Assembly (NCBI GenBank): GCA_028692875.1
Contig: JAQUWL010000014.1
Location: 1 to 54,401, forward strand
Length of the DNA stretch: 54,401 nucleotides
Direction: 5' to 3'
Source: Sulfurospirillaceae bacterium
GTDB lineage: Bacteria > Campylobacterota > Campylobacteria > Campylobacterales > Sulfurospirillaceae
Shown here: positions 7,500 through 17,415 of the stretch, in pieces
Layout of the letters: each line of letters starts with the position of its first letter
Position numbering within the stretch: position 1 is the stretch's first letter
Notes under the pieces: generated by a model
What the model was told of the DNA's origin: nothing
What the model saw: the letters and a program-made list of their open reading frames with translations, nothing else
The model's database searches: none
Program-made: the position numbers and the translations under genes

Positions 7500-8678
7500 T
7501 TATTTTTCTTCTCTTTTTAAAGGCTCAAAAGATGCAAAACTCTCCTCTTTTTTAGGCACAAAATTGTTATCCAAAAGAGCTTTTTGAATACTTTCTTTGA
7601 CTTCGTTGGTGTATTGCAAAAACTTTGTAATCTCTTTGCCCGTAAGTAAATTTTTTGCTACTTGAATCACGCTAGCTGGATTTATGGCAACATTATTTTT
7701 ATATAAGCCAAAATGCAAATGCGGTCCCGTACTCATACCAGTATTTCCAACATATCCTATTACCTCCCCCTTTTTAACGCTTTTTCCATTTCTACTTTTT
7801 TTAGCAAAGCCATTAAGATGAGCATAAAGTGTTTTATACCCTGAAGAGTGATTTACGATGATGGTCTTTCCATACCCACCTTTTCTTCCAACAAAAGAAA
7901 TTTTACCATCTCCAGCAGAGCGAACAGGAGTACCCACACGTGCAGCATAGTCAATACCCAGATGTGCCCTATACTTTTTTAAAACAGGATGAAATCTCTT
8001 AGTTGTAAAAGGCGATGATATTCTTGTGTAATTCACAGGTCTTGCAAGCAAAAAGCCCTCAAGTTGAACACCTTTTTCATCATAATATTTACCATCTTCA
8101 TACAAAAAAGAGTATCTTTTTTTACCTCTTATCTCTATCATGGATGTGCTTATTTTTGGCGAACCATACTGCTTTCCAAGACGTGTTTTCATCGTATAAA
8201 AAATTGCTAACTTGTCACCTTTAGTAAGAGTTCTAAAGTTTAAACTATTTTTAAAAGAGTAAACAAACTCATTTGCCAAAAGATAGTTATTTGTTGCATC
8301 TACGATATCTTGATATGGTGATTTTTGGATATCCAGAACAAGGCTCAAGGACTCCTCTTGATATATAACAGGGATGATTTCAAGCACATACTCATCAATA
8401 TTTTTTTTAATATGTATCTGAAGCTCTTCGCCCACAGGAATCAAAACTTGCTCTATCTCGTTTGATTCACTTCTTAATATATGATAGCGAACATCTGACA
8501 TAATTTCAGTTGCAAGCTCCTGCTCTTCTTTGTCTAGATTGTAGTAGATTTTTAGTGGCAAGGAGTGTTTTTCAAGAAAAGATAAAAACGTCTCGCCGTT
8601 TGACCACCTCAGTTCTTCAACGTGTGAGCCAAACACACAAGAAACAAATACCAACACAAAAAACACAATTCTAACCAT
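7500..8678 (-). CDS. csd3: Csd3/Pgp3-like M23 peptidoglycan peptidase
   Basis: A 392-residue envelope peptidase. The first 17 residues are a hydrophobic signal peptide (VRIVFFVLVFVSCVFG). A long middle region corresponds to the inhibitory and OapA-like part of H. pylori Csd3. The C-terminal LytM domain keeps the zinc ligands: HLGID near residue 239 and HLH in GPHLHFGL near 320. In H. pylori Csd3 trims peptide cross-links and is needed for helical shape. The flanking pgbA-like gene and glcD occur next to csd3 in H. pylori, which supports orthology. The upstream ribosome site is GAGAGG. Activity of this copy is inferred. Confidence 0.87.
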   Translation of the reverse strand: MVRIVFFVLVFVSCVFGSHVEELRWSNGETFLSFLEKHSLPLKIYYNLDKEEQELATEIMSDVRYHILRSESNEIEQVLIPVGEELQIHIKKNIDEYVLEIIPVIYQEESLSLVLDIQKSPYQDIVDATNNYLLANEFVYSFKNSLNFRTLTKGDKLAIFYTMKTRLGKQYGSPKISTSMIEIRGKKRYSFLYEDGKYYDEKGVQLEGFLLARPVNYTRISSPFTTKRFHPVLKKYRAHLGIDYAARVGTPVRSAGDGKISFVGRKGGYGKTIIVNHSSGYKTLYAHLNGFAKKSRNGKSVKKGEVIGYVGNTGMSTGPHLHFGLYKNNVAINPASVIQVAKNLLTGKEITKFLQYTNEVKESIQKALLDNNFVPKKEESFASFEPLKREEK

Positions 8679-8783
8679 AATAACCTCTCAGATGGATGGG
8701 TCATTCTATCTTAAGAAATCTTCAAACTCGCTAATATGAGGCATGCTCAACAAATGATAAAAGTTTTTTAAATACTCTTGTTG

Positions 8784-8789
8784 TATAAT
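8784..8789 (+). promoter_or_regulatory. TATAAT -10 box for the pgbA-like gene
   Basis: A consensus TATAAT lies 29 bases before the TTG start of the pgbA-like gene, with AAGGAG between. The 140-bp gap to the divergent csd3 gene probably holds promoters in both directions; on the minus strand a weaker TAGAAT can be seen. Confidence 0.55.
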
Positions 8790-8818
8790 CGTTACACTAA
8801 AAAGAAAAAGGAGCTACA

Positions 8819-9538
8819 TTGAGAAGACCAATAGCGGTTGTTTTAGTCTTTGTTTTAAGTACATTTTTAAATGCGAAGAGTCTATTCAGCGAATACAAAA
8901 CAAAAATTTTAGAGGTTTCTGAAAAAAATGCCATTATAGAGGACTCTTCTGATATATTTATAGGCTCTAGCGGTATTGTGATTCACAAGATAGACAACAC
9001 AACCTCAACAATTGTAGCAAGAGTTGATGTGATAAGCAAATCTAACGGAAAAGCTATTTTACAGTTTGAAGTATTTGACATGTTGGCTCAAAAAGCATTT
9101 CCAGTATCTGGTGTTAGACCAAATGTGGGTGATGAGGTAATTATAAATTATCTTTACGATAGAGCCTTAATAGTTGCTCCAAATTATGAAGTCTACAACG
9201 AAATAACAAAACATTACAACACCATCACTTGGGTTCATCCAGATATTGTTGCAGGATATCTGCTTAAAGAGTATCGGCCAAACCCAGATAGGGAAATTTT
9301 TAAACTAACTTGTACACAAAATGCGGCTTCTCTAATCTTTTTTGCACTCAATCATCGTGGATATTTTGTAGACTGCAATAACTTTAGAGTTATAAAAGAA
9401 GTTCAAGCAGGAGAGGTAAAAGATGCTCAACTTCCTTTTTATGCTCGTCTTAAAGGAATAGAGTCAGCATGGCTTAGCTTTGATAGTGCGGATATAAAAG
9501 ATTATAACACTCACTACAACTCACTAATAAGAAAATAA
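8819..9538 (+). CDS. PgbA-like exported protein (plasminogen-binding protein N-terminal domain)
   Basis: A 239-residue exported protein with a basic start (RRP) and a hydrophobic signal segment ending in LNAKS. The start is TTG, supported by AAGGAG 5 bases before. The body alternates beta-like segments and matches what I remember of the N-terminal domain shared by H. pylori PgbA and PgbB; the gene sits between csd3 and glcD as pgbA does there. It lacks the long Lys-rich tail of PgbA, though it ends in Arg-Lys. Plasminogen binding is unlikely to be the native role in a non-host organism. It ends 2 bp before glcD. Confidence 0.72.
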   Translation: MRRPIAVVLVFVLSTFLNAKSLFSEYKTKILEVSEKNAIIEDSSDIFIGSSGIVIHKIDNTTSTIVARVDVISKSNGKAILQFEVFDMLAQKAFPVSGVRPNVGDEVIINYLYDRALIVAPNYEVYNEITKHYNTITWVHPDIVAGYLLKEYRPNPDREIFKLTCTQNAASLIFFALNHRGYFVDCNNFRVIKEVQAGEVKDAQLPFYARLKGIESAWLSFDSADIKDYNTHYNSLIRK

Positions 9539-9540
9539 CA

Positions 9541-10920
9541 ATGGATAAAAAACATATTGATTTTTTTGCAAACATCAGCGGAAAAGAGAATGTATTTGAC
9601 GACAAAGCACATCTTATAGCCTACTCATATGATGCAACAAGAGAAAAATACCAACCAGATGCGGTTGTATTTCCTAGAAATGAGCAAGAAGTAAGTAAGA
9701 TTTTAAAATACTGCAACGAAAACAGGATAATAATCACGCCTCGAGGTGCTGGTAGTGGGTTTACTGGCGGGGCTTTGCCTGCAAAAGGTGGCATTATTTT
9801 AGCACTTGAAAAACATATGAATAAGATACTTGAAATCGACATGGAAAATATGGTAGCTGTTGTTCAGCCAGGTGTTATAAATATGGACTTGCAACGTGCC
9901 GTTGAGGCAAAAGGACTTTTTTATCCACCAGATCCTGCAAGTCAAGAGTACTCAACTCTAGGTGGAAATGTCAGCGAAAATGCTGGCGGTATGCGTGCTG
10001 CAAAATATGGCATTACCAAAGATTTCGTGATGGCTCTTAAGGTAGTTATCCCAAATGGAGAGATTATTCGAGCTGGAAAACGCACCATCAAAGATGTTGC
10101 GGGTTACAATATCGCAGGCATCATTATAGCAAGCGAAGGCACACTCGGTGTCGTCACAGAAATAACGCTAAAACTTATCGCAAAACCTAAAATATCACAA
10201 ACCGCAATGGGAGTTTTTCCTACTGTTAAAGATGCGATGAACGCAGTTTTTAAAACTATGGCCGGCGGTGTAACACCAGTTGCAATGGAGTTTTTAGACA
10301 ATCTTTCCATTCAAGCGGTGGAGCAAAAATACAAAAAAGGTTTGCCAATTGATGCTGGGGCTATCTTGATAACAGATGTTGATGGAAACAAGCAAGAAGA
10401 CCTTGACGAACAACTCTCTCTCATTAGCGATGTTTTCAAAGCAAACGGTTGTGTGGATTTTAAAATAGCAACTACCAAAGAGGAATCCAACAATCTTTGG
10501 TTTGCTAGACGCAATGTCAGCCAATGCATTACTGTTTATGGAAGCAAAAAACTAAACGAAGACATCACGGTTCCCAGAAGCAAACTTCCTAATCTTCTTG
10601 ACGAAATATCCAAAATAGCAAAAAAATACGACGTAAAGGTGCCTTGTTTTGGACATACAGGCGATGGAAATGTACACACCAACGTCATGGTTGATGGCAA
10701 TGACCCTAAACAGGTTGAGATAGGGCATAAAGCTATTGAAGAGATTTTTAAGGCAACCATCGCACTAGAAGGCACTTTGAGTGGCGAACATGGCATAGGA
10801 CTAAGCAAAGCACCTTTTATGCACCTTGCATTTAGTAATGGCGAGATGGAACTTTTTCGCTCAATCAAAAAAGCATTTGACCCTAACAACATACTAAATC
10901 CCGCAAAAATGGGACTCTGA
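9541..10920 (+). CDS. glcD: FAD-binding glycolate/D-lactate oxidase subunit
   Basis: A 459-residue flavoprotein dehydrogenase that oxidises a 2-hydroxy acid such as glycolate or D-lactate. The N-terminal PCMH-type FAD domain has PRGAGSGFTGGALP and the downstream ADPASQEYS-like segment (PDPASQEYSTLGGNVSENAGG). The C-terminal cap has FGHTGDGNVHTNV and EGTLSGEHGIG, both typical of GlcD and D-lactate dehydrogenases. GlcE and the iron-sulfur subunit GlcF are not nearby, so it may work alone or with partners elsewhere. It is probably co-transcribed with the pgbA-like gene and yihY. Confidence 0.92.
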   Translation: MDKKHIDFFANISGKENVFDDKAHLIAYSYDATREKYQPDAVVFPRNEQEVSKILKYCNENRIIITPRGAGSGFTGGALPAKGGIILALEKHMNKILEIDMENMVAVVQPGVINMDLQRAVEAKGLFYPPDPASQEYSTLGGNVSENAGGMRAAKYGITKDFVMALKVVIPNGEIIRAGKRTIKDVAGYNIAGIIIASEGTLGVVTEITLKLIAKPKISQTAMGVFPTVKDAMNAVFKTMAGGVTPVAMEFLDNLSIQAVEQKYKKGLPIDAGAILITDVDGNKQEDLDEQLSLISDVFKANGCVDFKIATTKEESNNLWFARRNVSQCITVYGSKKLNEDITVPRSKLPNLLDEISKIAKKYDVKVPCFGHTGDGNVHTNVMVDGNDPKQVEIGHKAIEEIFKATIALEGTLSGEHGIGLSKAPFMHLAFSNGEMELFRSIKKAFDPNNILNPAKMGL

Positions 10921-10929
10921 GGAAAGATT

Positions 10930-11793
10930 ATGAACCTTAAAGAGAGCGTAGATTTTATCAAAAAATTCAAAGACCCAGAGCTTGGACACTACGCTTCTTC
11001 TTTAAGTTTTCATACCATTTTGGCACTTATCCCAATTTTGCTTATCACATTTAGTATTTTTACAAAAATGCCGAGTTTTAAAGACTACTACGAAAAGATA
11101 CAAAGCTTTATTTTTAGCTCACTTATTCCAACGCAACAAGAGCTTATATCCCAATACCTTAACCAATTTATGGACAACACTGGCAGTATGGGAGCAGTTG
11201 GATTGATTTTTGTTCTTTATATCTCGGTAATGTTTTTTTTGGATTATGAGAAGATTATAAGCAAACTTTTCAAGACAAAAACTCGCACGATTTGGGAGGC
11301 TCTTTCAACATATTGGACGATGCTAACCATGATGCCTTTGGGACTTGTTATCTCATTTTATCTCTCAAATATCGCTCAAGAGCTTTTTTCAAAAACAGGC
11401 GTTTCAACATCTATTAGCTTACTTAAAATAGTTCCTTTTTTGGTTATATGGTTGTTGTTTTTTGTTATGTTTACGATTTCAGCAAATGCCAAAATAAGAT
11501 TTAAAAGTGCCTTTATTTCATCATTTGTCACCTCTTTGGTTTGGTATATCTCTAAAAATATTTTCGTTTTTTATGTAGCATACAACAAAACCTATCTTAG
11601 CATTTACGGCTCATTTAGTATTTTGATGTTCTTCTTTTTGTGGATATATTTTTCATGGTTAATTTATCTTTATGGAGTAAAACTTTGTTATCTATTGAAT
11701 GAAAAACAGAGTGCCGCAAGCGAAGATGAGGCAGACATAACTCAAAAAACGCCACTTGATGCTAGCCAAACACAGGACAATATAGAGCGATAA
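10930..11793 (+). CDS. yihY: YihY/BrkB family inner-membrane protein
   Basis: A 287-residue membrane protein with about six hydrophobic segments. The family features are the start of the first helix YASSLSFHTILALIPILL, the region between, and the helix SFVTSLVWYISKNIFVFYVAYN followed by YGSFSILMFFFLWIYFSWLIYLYG. It was once called ribonuclease BN, which is wrong; the molecular function is unknown. The hydrophilic C-tail is rich in Ala, Glu, Asp and Gln. GAGG lies 7 bases before the ATG. The last 102 bp overlap the 3' end of comEC on the other strand. Confidence 0.88.
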   Translation: MNLKESVDFIKKFKDPELGHYASSLSFHTILALIPILLITFSIFTKMPSFKDYYEKIQSFIFSSLIPTQQELISQYLNQFMDNTGSMGAVGLIFVLYISVMFFLDYEKIISKLFKTKTRTIWEALSTYWTMLTMMPLGLVISFYLSNIAQELFSKTGVSTSISLLKIVPFLVIWLLFFVMFTISANAKIRFKSAFISSFVTSLVWYISKNIFVFYVAYNKTYLSIYGSFSILMFFFLWIYFSWLIYLYGVKLCYLLNEKQSAASEDEADITQKTPLDASQTQDNIER

Positions 11794-12951
11794 AAACTCC
11801 ATGGATACACTTAGTGAATAAACTGAAGAGTTGTAAGCTAAAAAAGTTTTTAAAAACTCATCTAAAACATCTCCAAAACCCACGACATGTAACAACATAG
11901 ACAAAGGGTAAAAAAGCACAAACAGTATGCTCAGTATGGGCGAAAAGAGTTGTAAAGGCGTAAAAACACTAAATATAAAATGAACAATGGGCATCATTAA
12001 AAGGTAGACCCAAACGTTGAGTACAAAAAAGATAAACCATTTGTTCTTATCTCCAAAGTGGTACAAAAAAAGAAAAATAAAATAAACACCACTTACTGAA
12101 AGCCAAAACGAAATAGAAAAAACTAGTTTTGGAGAAATGATAAGTGCGATAAAAATGGTTATAAGAAGATTTGAAAAAGACAAAATCTTAACAGACTTGC
12201 TTACAAGGTAAAATCCAACCAGACTCATTATAAAAGCTCTCAAAAAAGATGGCGTAAAATCAATAATATACATGTAGGCAAAAAGAGTTGTAAAAACAAC
12301 CGCAGAAATATCAAGTGTGCGATTGCGGTATGGAAAATAGCGGTCTTGAAAAAAACGATATATAGGATTGAGTAAAAAGTAGAGTAAAAAACTAAGCACA
12401 CCCAGATGAAAACCACTTATGGCAACAAGATGCGATATGCCCCATTTTTGGACATTGTCTCGATTTTCTTTGCTTATGGATTTGGCGAAAAATAACGCAT
12501 TGTACAACTCCGACATTCCACTATCGCTATGCTGTTTCTCAACCCATCCATAAAGTTTTTGACGAAGATTTTTAACAGTATCATCAGGCTCAAAAATATA
12601 AAATGATACTGCGAAAAAACCCTTTAAATAATCCACAAAATCAAGCTTTTCAACTTTGTATTTTACTTTAACACGAGCACCAACGCCGATATCTTTGTGC
12701 GTCCAAGATGTAGTATGAAACACTTCGCCAGATTCTACTTTAAGCTTATAAACATCATACAATCTGCCATTTTTCTTCTGTTTTTGATAGTGATTTAAAA
12801 CCGTTGCAAAGTCTACATGTAAGGACTCTTGAGTAAATCTTTGGTACTTAAAATACTCATATCCTAAAGAGAGACAAAAAAGAGAGATTGCCACGCAAAA
12901 TGCAATAAACTGCTCTTTTTTCGTGGCAAAAAGTGGTAGTGTCGCCAACAT
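11692..12951 (-). CDS. comEC: ComEC/Rec2 family DNA uptake channel
   Basis: A multi-pass inner-membrane protein that moves single-stranded DNA into the cytosol during natural transformation. The 419 residues contain the ComEC signature WGISHLVAISGFHLGVLSFL and about nine hydrophobic segments (for example SFLRAFIMSLVGFYLV). A short N-terminal soluble region precedes the channel, and the C-terminal metallo-beta-lactamase domain of Bacillus ComEC is absent, which is usual in Campylobacterota. The start lies 4 bp after dnaB. The 3' end runs antisense through the end of yihY. Confidence 0.88.
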   Translation of the reverse strand: MLATLPLFATKKEQFIAFCVAISLFCLSLGYEYFKYQRFTQESLHVDFATVLNHYQKQKKNGRLYDVYKLKVESGEVFHTTSWTHKDIGVGARVKVKYKVEKLDFVDYLKGFFAVSFYIFEPDDTVKNLRQKLYGWVEKQHSDSGMSELYNALFFAKSISKENRDNVQKWGISHLVAISGFHLGVLSFLLYFLLNPIYRFFQDRYFPYRNRTLDISAVVFTTLFAYMYIIDFTPSFLRAFIMSLVGFYLVSKSVKILSFSNLLITIFIALIISPKLVFSISFWLSVSGVYFIFLFLYHFGDKNKWFIFFVLNVWVYLLMMPIVHFIFSVFTPLQLFSPILSILFVLFYPLSMLLHVVGFGDVLDEFLKTFLAYNSSVYSLSVSMEFLSLYIVLCLASIKWRFLSYVCLIFACGTLFFIQ

Positions 12952-12955
12952 TTAT

Positions 12956-14383
12956 TTATAGTTGAGGCATATTTATTTTCGCCTCTTTTCTATCGACAAC
13001 AGAGTCCCCAAAAACAACCTCTATCGGAACTTTTCCAGCATCCACAAAACGAGTGCATGCCTTTTGAAAGATAAGATTTGCAACTCCAACAGGACCATTT
13101 CTGTTTTTGCCAACAATTACCTCAGCCAACTCTTCTGGCTTTTCAAAGAAGTTGCTTTTATACTCTTTTCCCTCAGCCCTAGCCTTTTGCTCTTTTTCTT
13201 TCTCTTCACGCATACGATACACATCATCTCGGTAAACAAACAAAATCATATCCGCATCTTGCTCAATAGCACCAGATTCTCTAAGGTCACTTAGCATTGG
13301 ACGCTTATCGCCACGACTTTCAAGTCCACGATTTAGTTGCGAAAGTGCGATGATAGGTATCTTAAGCTCTCTTGCCAAAAGCTTCAACCCTCGGCTAATG
13401 TCACTCACTTCCAAATGCCTATCTTTGCTTCCGCCAGAAGTCATAAGCTGAAGATAATCAATAATCGCCATTGAAACTTCAGGATGTTTAGTTTTTAATT
13501 TTCTTAGTTTCGCCCTTACCTTATGGATATCGACAGAGCCATTGTCATCGACAAAAAACTTTTTCCTAGCCATATCGTCGGTTGCAAAACTAAGTCTTGT
13601 CCACTCATCATCACTCAAATCTCCCACTTTTATCTTTTGCAAAGGTATTGAAGTTTTAGAGCTTAACATCCTTAGCATCAACTGCTCAGCTGGCATCTCA
13701 AGCGAAAATATAGCCACACCATTGTTTTTATCAAGTGCATTTTGAGCAAGGTTTAGACAAAAGGTGGTCTTCCCCATCGCTGGCCTCGCCGCCACAATGA
13801 TCAAATCCCCATCGCCAAAACCAGTAGTTAGCTTATTTATCTCTGCAAATCCAGTATCAACACCTACGACACCCGCATTTCCACGCTTTTTCATCTCGTG
13901 AATATGTGCTATAGTGGAGTGAATAATCTCCTCAGACTCCCTAAACTCGCCACCTTTTGTCTCTTGCGTAATGTTATATAGTTTTTGCTGAACCAAATCA
14001 AGCACTTCCGTAGATGGCAAATCTTTTTCAAGTGCTATCTCTTTGATGTCGCCTGTAAGTTTTATAAGCTCTCTTTTGATGGACTTTTCTCGTATCTCTT
14101 CGATATAAGCTTTAGTAGAAGGTAGCGGATTTGTGGACAAAATCTCCAAAAACGCCTCTTCATCAAACCTGCCTTGTTGCTTAAGCTTTTTTTGCAAAAA
14201 CTCTTCATCTATCGGCAGGTCTTCACGCTCACACTCCTCCATCGCTTCAAAGATGTATTTATGTGCAGGAAGATAAAAGTCACCAGCTTTGACGATAGAA
14301 GCCACATCTTCAAACAAGGCGGGGTTGAACAAGATAGAGCTAAGAACTGAACGCTCAATATTTGTATTGTGTAAATTATTCAT
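12956..14383 (-). CDS. dnaB: Replicative DNA helicase
   Basis: A hexameric 5'-3' helicase at the replication fork. From the ATG at 14383 it has 475 residues. The N-terminal domain begins [14 protein letters not shown]; the RecA-like domain has Walker [10 protein letters not shown], the segment [19 protein letters not shown], Walker [10 protein letters not shown], and the C-terminal [24 protein letters not shown] prefer this ATG over one 6 bp upstream because GGAG is 7 bases away. The start overlaps the end of ispG. No intein is present. Confidence 0.97.
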   Translation of the reverse strand: MNNLHNTNIERSVLSSILFNPALFEDVASIVKAGDFYLPAHKYIFEAMEECEREDLPIDEEFLQKKLKQQGRFDEEAFLEILSTNPLPSTKAYIEEIREKSIKRELIKLTGDIKEIALEKDLPSTEVLDLVQQKLYNITQETKGGEFRESEEIIHSTIAHIHEMKKRGNAGVVGVDTGFAEINKLTTGFGDGDLIIVAARPAMGKTTFCLNLAQNALDKNNGVAIFSLEMPAEQLMLRMLSSKTSIPLQKIKVGDLSDDEWTRLSFATDDMARKKFFVDDNGSVDIHKVRAKLRKLKTKHPEVSMAIIDYLQLMTSGGSKDRHLEVSDISRGLKLLARELKIPIIALSQLNRGLESRGDKRPMLSDLRESGAIEQDADMILFVYRDDVYRMREEKEKEQKARAEGKEYKSNFFEKPEELAEVIVGKNRNGPVGVANLIFQKACTRFVDAGKVPIEVVFGDSVVDRKEAKINMPQL

Positions 14384-15443
14384 TGCCATACTCCGATGCT
14401 GCCTTTTCGACCTCTTCTAAAAATTTTTCCACAAGCTCATCCTCTTTCAATTTTGCCACAACTTCTCCCTTGACCATCACAAGCCCCTGCCCTTTACCAA
14501 AAGCTATGGCAACATCGGCATGTTTGGCTTCGCCGATGGCATTGACCACGCAACCCATCACAGAGATATTTAACGGCACTTTTATATGCTTTGTCTTCTC
14601 TTCAACTTCTGCAACCGCCTTGACAAGATTCGCCTCTATACGCCCACATGTAGGGCAAGATATGATATTTACACCTTGTTTTTCAACGCCTGTATCTTTA
14701 AGTATCGCTTTTGCAACACGTATCTCCTCTTCTAGCTCGCCTGTTATGGAAACCCTCATCGTGTCGCCGATGCCATCAAGCAACAACGCCCCCAATGCGA
14801 TGGAAGATTTGATGGTAGAGTGAAACAGTGTTCCAGCTTCCGTGACGCCCAAATGAAAAGGATACTCAACCAAAGGACGAAGGCTTCGATACGCCTCAAC
14901 GGTTCGCTCCACATCGCTTGCTTTGAGGGATATTTTTATGTTTGCAAAGCCCAAATCTTCAAGATATTTGATGTTATAAAGTGCTGATTCGACCATACCT
15001 TTTGAAGTCGCTCCATACTTGATGTCAAACTCTTTTTCCAAACTACCACTATTGACACCGATGCGGATGGGGATATTTCGCTCATTGCAAGCTTTTACAA
15101 CCTCTTTGACTCGCTCTTTTGCACCGATATTACCAGGGTTGATACGGATACAATCGACCACTTCTGAAGCGATTAATGCCAAACGATAATTAAAATGAAT
15201 ATCTGCAACAAGAGGTAAACTTATCTGCTCTTTGATGGCTTTCAAAGCATGTGCATCTTCATAATCAGGCACCGCCACACGAACGATATCGCACCCAGCA
15301 AAATGAAGTCTGCGTATCTGCTCCACCGTACCTTCAACATCATGTGTCTTTGAAAAAGTCATCGACTGTACAGGGATTTTGGCATCTCCTCCGATAGGAA
15401 CATTGCCAACAAAAATCTGCTTCGTAGGGTAGCGTTTTATCAT
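14376..15443 (-). CDS. ispG: 4-hydroxy-3-methylbut-2-enyl diphosphate synthase
   Basis: An iron-sulfur enzyme of the non-mevalonate isoprenoid pathway that converts MEcPP to HMBPP. The 355 residues include the TIM barrel start ([17 protein letters not shown]), IRINPGNIG, and the C-terminal cluster-binding cysteines in ISCPTCGR and [10 protein letters not shown]. The ATG is preceded by a weak GGA. The gene is linked to dnaB by an 8-bp overlap and is separated from priA by a 129-bp gap that holds a large inverted repeat. A second pathway gene, ispE, is at the far end of the window. Confidence 0.97.
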   Translation of the reverse strand: MIKRYPTKQIFVGNVPIGGDAKIPVQSMTFSKTHDVEGTVEQIRRLHFAGCDIVRVAVPDYEDAHALKAIKEQISLPLVADIHFNYRLALIASEVVDCIRINPGNIGAKERVKEVVKACNERNIPIRIGVNSGSLEKEFDIKYGATSKGMVESALYNIKYLEDLGFANIKISLKASDVERTVEAYRSLRPLVEYPFHLGVTEAGTLFHSTIKSSIALGALLLDGIGDTMRVSITGELEEEIRVAKAILKDTGVEKQGVNIISCPTCGRIEANLVKAVAEVEEKTKHIKVPLNISVMGCVVNAIGEAKHADVAIAFGKGQGLVMVKGEVVAKLKEDELVEKFLEEVEKAASEYGNE

Positions 15444-15476
15444 TTTTTAATCCAAAAATAGCTAATTTTTAAAAGA

Positions 15477-15551
15477 CATATTTCATATTATTTTCGTGAG
15501 GCTCAGACCGTAGGGAGGATTTGCCCTCTAAGAAAAAAATATGAAATATGT
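15477..15551. repeat. Long imperfect inverted repeat between priA and ispG
   Basis: The arm ACATATTTCATATT (15477-15490) is matched by AATATGAAATATGT (15538-15551), with extra A/T pairing inward. The interior, about 47 bp, holds a second small stem (AGGG...CCCT) in a G+C-rich stretch that differs from its surroundings. It could be an intergenic mRNA processing or attenuation structure within the priA-ispG transcript, a small RNA, or a MITE-like remnant. No target duplication or second copy was seen in the window. Confidence 0.6.
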
Positions 15552-15572
15552 TATATTATACAACTATAAGGA

Positions 15573-17411
15573 TTAAGAAAACGAAAGTGGGTCGATGTCA
15601 AACTCTACATGTAAGCCTTTTATGCTATGTGCAAACTCTAGCAAAGCCTTGGTTGAATCTGCTCTAACAAGCACTTCATAGCGGTATTTTCCAGCTATTT
15701 TTTGTATATTTGCCCGTCCATATCCTATGATTTCGACTTTGGGAAAAAGCTGTGAACGCTCAAAAATCTCATCGGCGATAGCTTTTGCCTTCTCCTCTTT
15801 AAGATTGACGATAATGATACGTAAAAGTTTTTTAAATGGCGGATACAAATCTGTTCTATTTTGAAGCTCGTCTTTTAAAAAATCTTCATAGTCGTTTATG
15901 TAGTATTTGAAAAAAGCCTCATTTTTACTCTGGATTAAAACCTCCGCATACCCTTTCCTACCAGCACGTCCTGCTATTTGAAGCGTTAAAGAAAGGGCTT
16001 TTTCTCGTGCTCGAAAATCAGACTGAGCCAACTGCGAATCCATCCCCATAACGACAGCCAAAGCAACATTGTGATAGTCGTGACCCTTGCTTATCATCTG
16101 CGTTCCTACCAAAACATCGATTTGGTTGGTATTGAACCGCTCTAAAATGCTTTTGAGTTTTCCATCTGTTGTCACTTCGTCTCTGTCGAACTTTTGGATA
16201 CTTTTTTCTGGAAAATACTCACTCAAAAGCTTTGCCACCTCTGCTGTTCCTATGCGATTTGCTACGATATCTTCACATCCACACTCTGGGCAAACACTTG
16301 GAATTCGCATTGCAAAGTTGCAATAATGGCACTTTAAAGCGTTGGACTTAAGATGCAAACTCATCCCTACACTACAGTAAGGACACTCAACATTTTTACC
16401 ACATTTGCTACATGTAATGTATTTGAAATTTGCCCTTGTTGGCAAGAAGACAACTGCCTGTTTGCCTTTAGACAAAACCTCTTCTAGTTTTTGCAACACC
16501 AAAGGCGTGAGTTCATTGTGCGAGTTCTCATAAAAAAAAGCACTCTTTGAGTCAAAATATGTTCCCTTAAGCCTTGCATATGGAATCTTATAAAAAGAGG
16601 ATAAAGATGGAGTCGCACTGCCAAGAAGAACTCTGCTATGTGTTTTCTGTCCAAAAAGCAATGCCAAATCCCTAGCGTTATAGCGAGGTCTGGAGCTTGA
16701 CTTGTAACTGTCGTCGTGTTCTTCATCCACAACGATAAGCCCTAGATTTGAAAGTGGGAGAAAAAGAGCTGAGCGTGTTCCAGCAACGATATAGACTTTT
16801 CCATCAGCGATATCTTGAAGAATCTCATCTTTTTTCTTCTTTGTTATCTTTGAGTGCCAAACAACCACTTTGTCGCCAAAATGGTGTTTAAGTCGGCTTT
16901 TCATCTGCGGAGTAAGTCCGATTTCGGGAAGTAAAAAAAGTGAGCTTTTGCCTTCTTGAATGGCTTTTTCAAAAAGTTTCATATAGATTTCGCTCTTTCC
17001 ACTTCCTGTATCGCCAAACAAAAGAGATGCACTGTGTTGCAATGCAAAATCATACGCCTCTTTTTGCTCGCAAGATAGCTTTATATCTGTTTCAAAATCA
17101 GGATTTTTAGCCAATACGTACGATGGCAAAGAGGTAAAAAGAGCAAGCGCTTCACCTAAGGAGCAGACATAATACTCGGCGATAAAACGTGCAAGCTCAA
17201 GCGTTGTTTTGTCGTATGTTTCATCAAAAACACTCAAGATATCTTCACATGTAAAAGAGGGTTTTTCAACCTCTTTGAGAACGACACCAAAACAGAGCCT
17301 TTTTTGCAAAGTCACTTCGACTTTTACTCCTACATGTAAAGGCGTGTCGCTTTTATAAGTCAAAGGCTCAAGGGGAGATTTTAAAAGACAGACGAGATAG
17401 TAAAAAGACAT
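15573..17411 (-). CDS. priA: Primosomal protein N' (replication restart helicase)
   Basis: A 612-residue superfamily 2 helicase that reloads the replisome at stalled forks. It has Walker A LLFGDTGSGKSEIY, the DEAH-type box VVDEEHDDSYK, SATPSLSSF, and a cysteine-rich zinc-binding insert with four CxxC-type pairs (CSKCG, CPYC, CHYC, CPECG). The C-terminal helicase part has VGTQMISKGHDY and QIAGRAGRKG. It is shorter than the E. coli protein (about 730) at the N-terminal side, as usual in this phylum. It follows a pilin-like gene by 4 bp. Three TACATGTA sites lie inside it. Confidence 0.96.
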   Translation of the reverse strand: MSFYYLVCLLKSPLEPLTYKSDTPLHVGVKVEVTLQKRLCFGVVLKEVEKPSFTCEDILSVFDETYDKTTLELARFIAEYYVCSLGEALALFTSLPSYVLAKNPDFETDIKLSCEQKEAYDFALQHSASLLFGDTGSGKSEIYMKLFEKAIQEGKSSLFLLPEIGLTPQMKSRLKHHFGDKVVVWHSKITKKKKDEILQDIADGKVYIVAGTRSALFLPLSNLGLIVVDEEHDDSYKSSSRPRYNARDLALLFGQKTHSRVLLGSATPSLSSFYKIPYARLKGTYFDSKSAFFYENSHNELTPLVLQKLEEVLSKGKQAVVFLPTRANFKYITCSKCGKNVECPYCSVGMSLHLKSNALKCHYCNFAMRIPSVCPECGCEDIVANRIGTAEVAKLLSEYFPEKSIQKFDRDEVTTDGKLKSILERFNTNQIDVLVGTQMISKGHDYHNVALAVVMGMDSQLAQSDFRAREKALSLTLQIAGRAGRKGYAEVLIQSKNEAFFKYYINDYEDFLKDELQNRTDLYPPFKKLLRIIIVNLKEEKAKAIADEIFERSQLFPKVEIIGYGRANIQKIAGKYRYEVLVRADSTKALLEFAHSIKGLHVEFDIDPLSFS

Positions 17412-17415
17412 CGAC

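Noticed and set aside
10536-10970. 144-codon minus-strand open frame opposite glcD
   Set aside because: It is a shadow of a well-supported gene; its composition follows the glcD codons in reverse.
12962-13294. 110-codon plus-strand open frame opposite dnaB
   Set aside because: Antisense shadow with no start signal.
14362-14823. 153-codon plus-strand open frame opposite ispG
   Set aside because: Ser- and Thr-rich translation typical of an antisense shadow; ispG and dnaB are certain.
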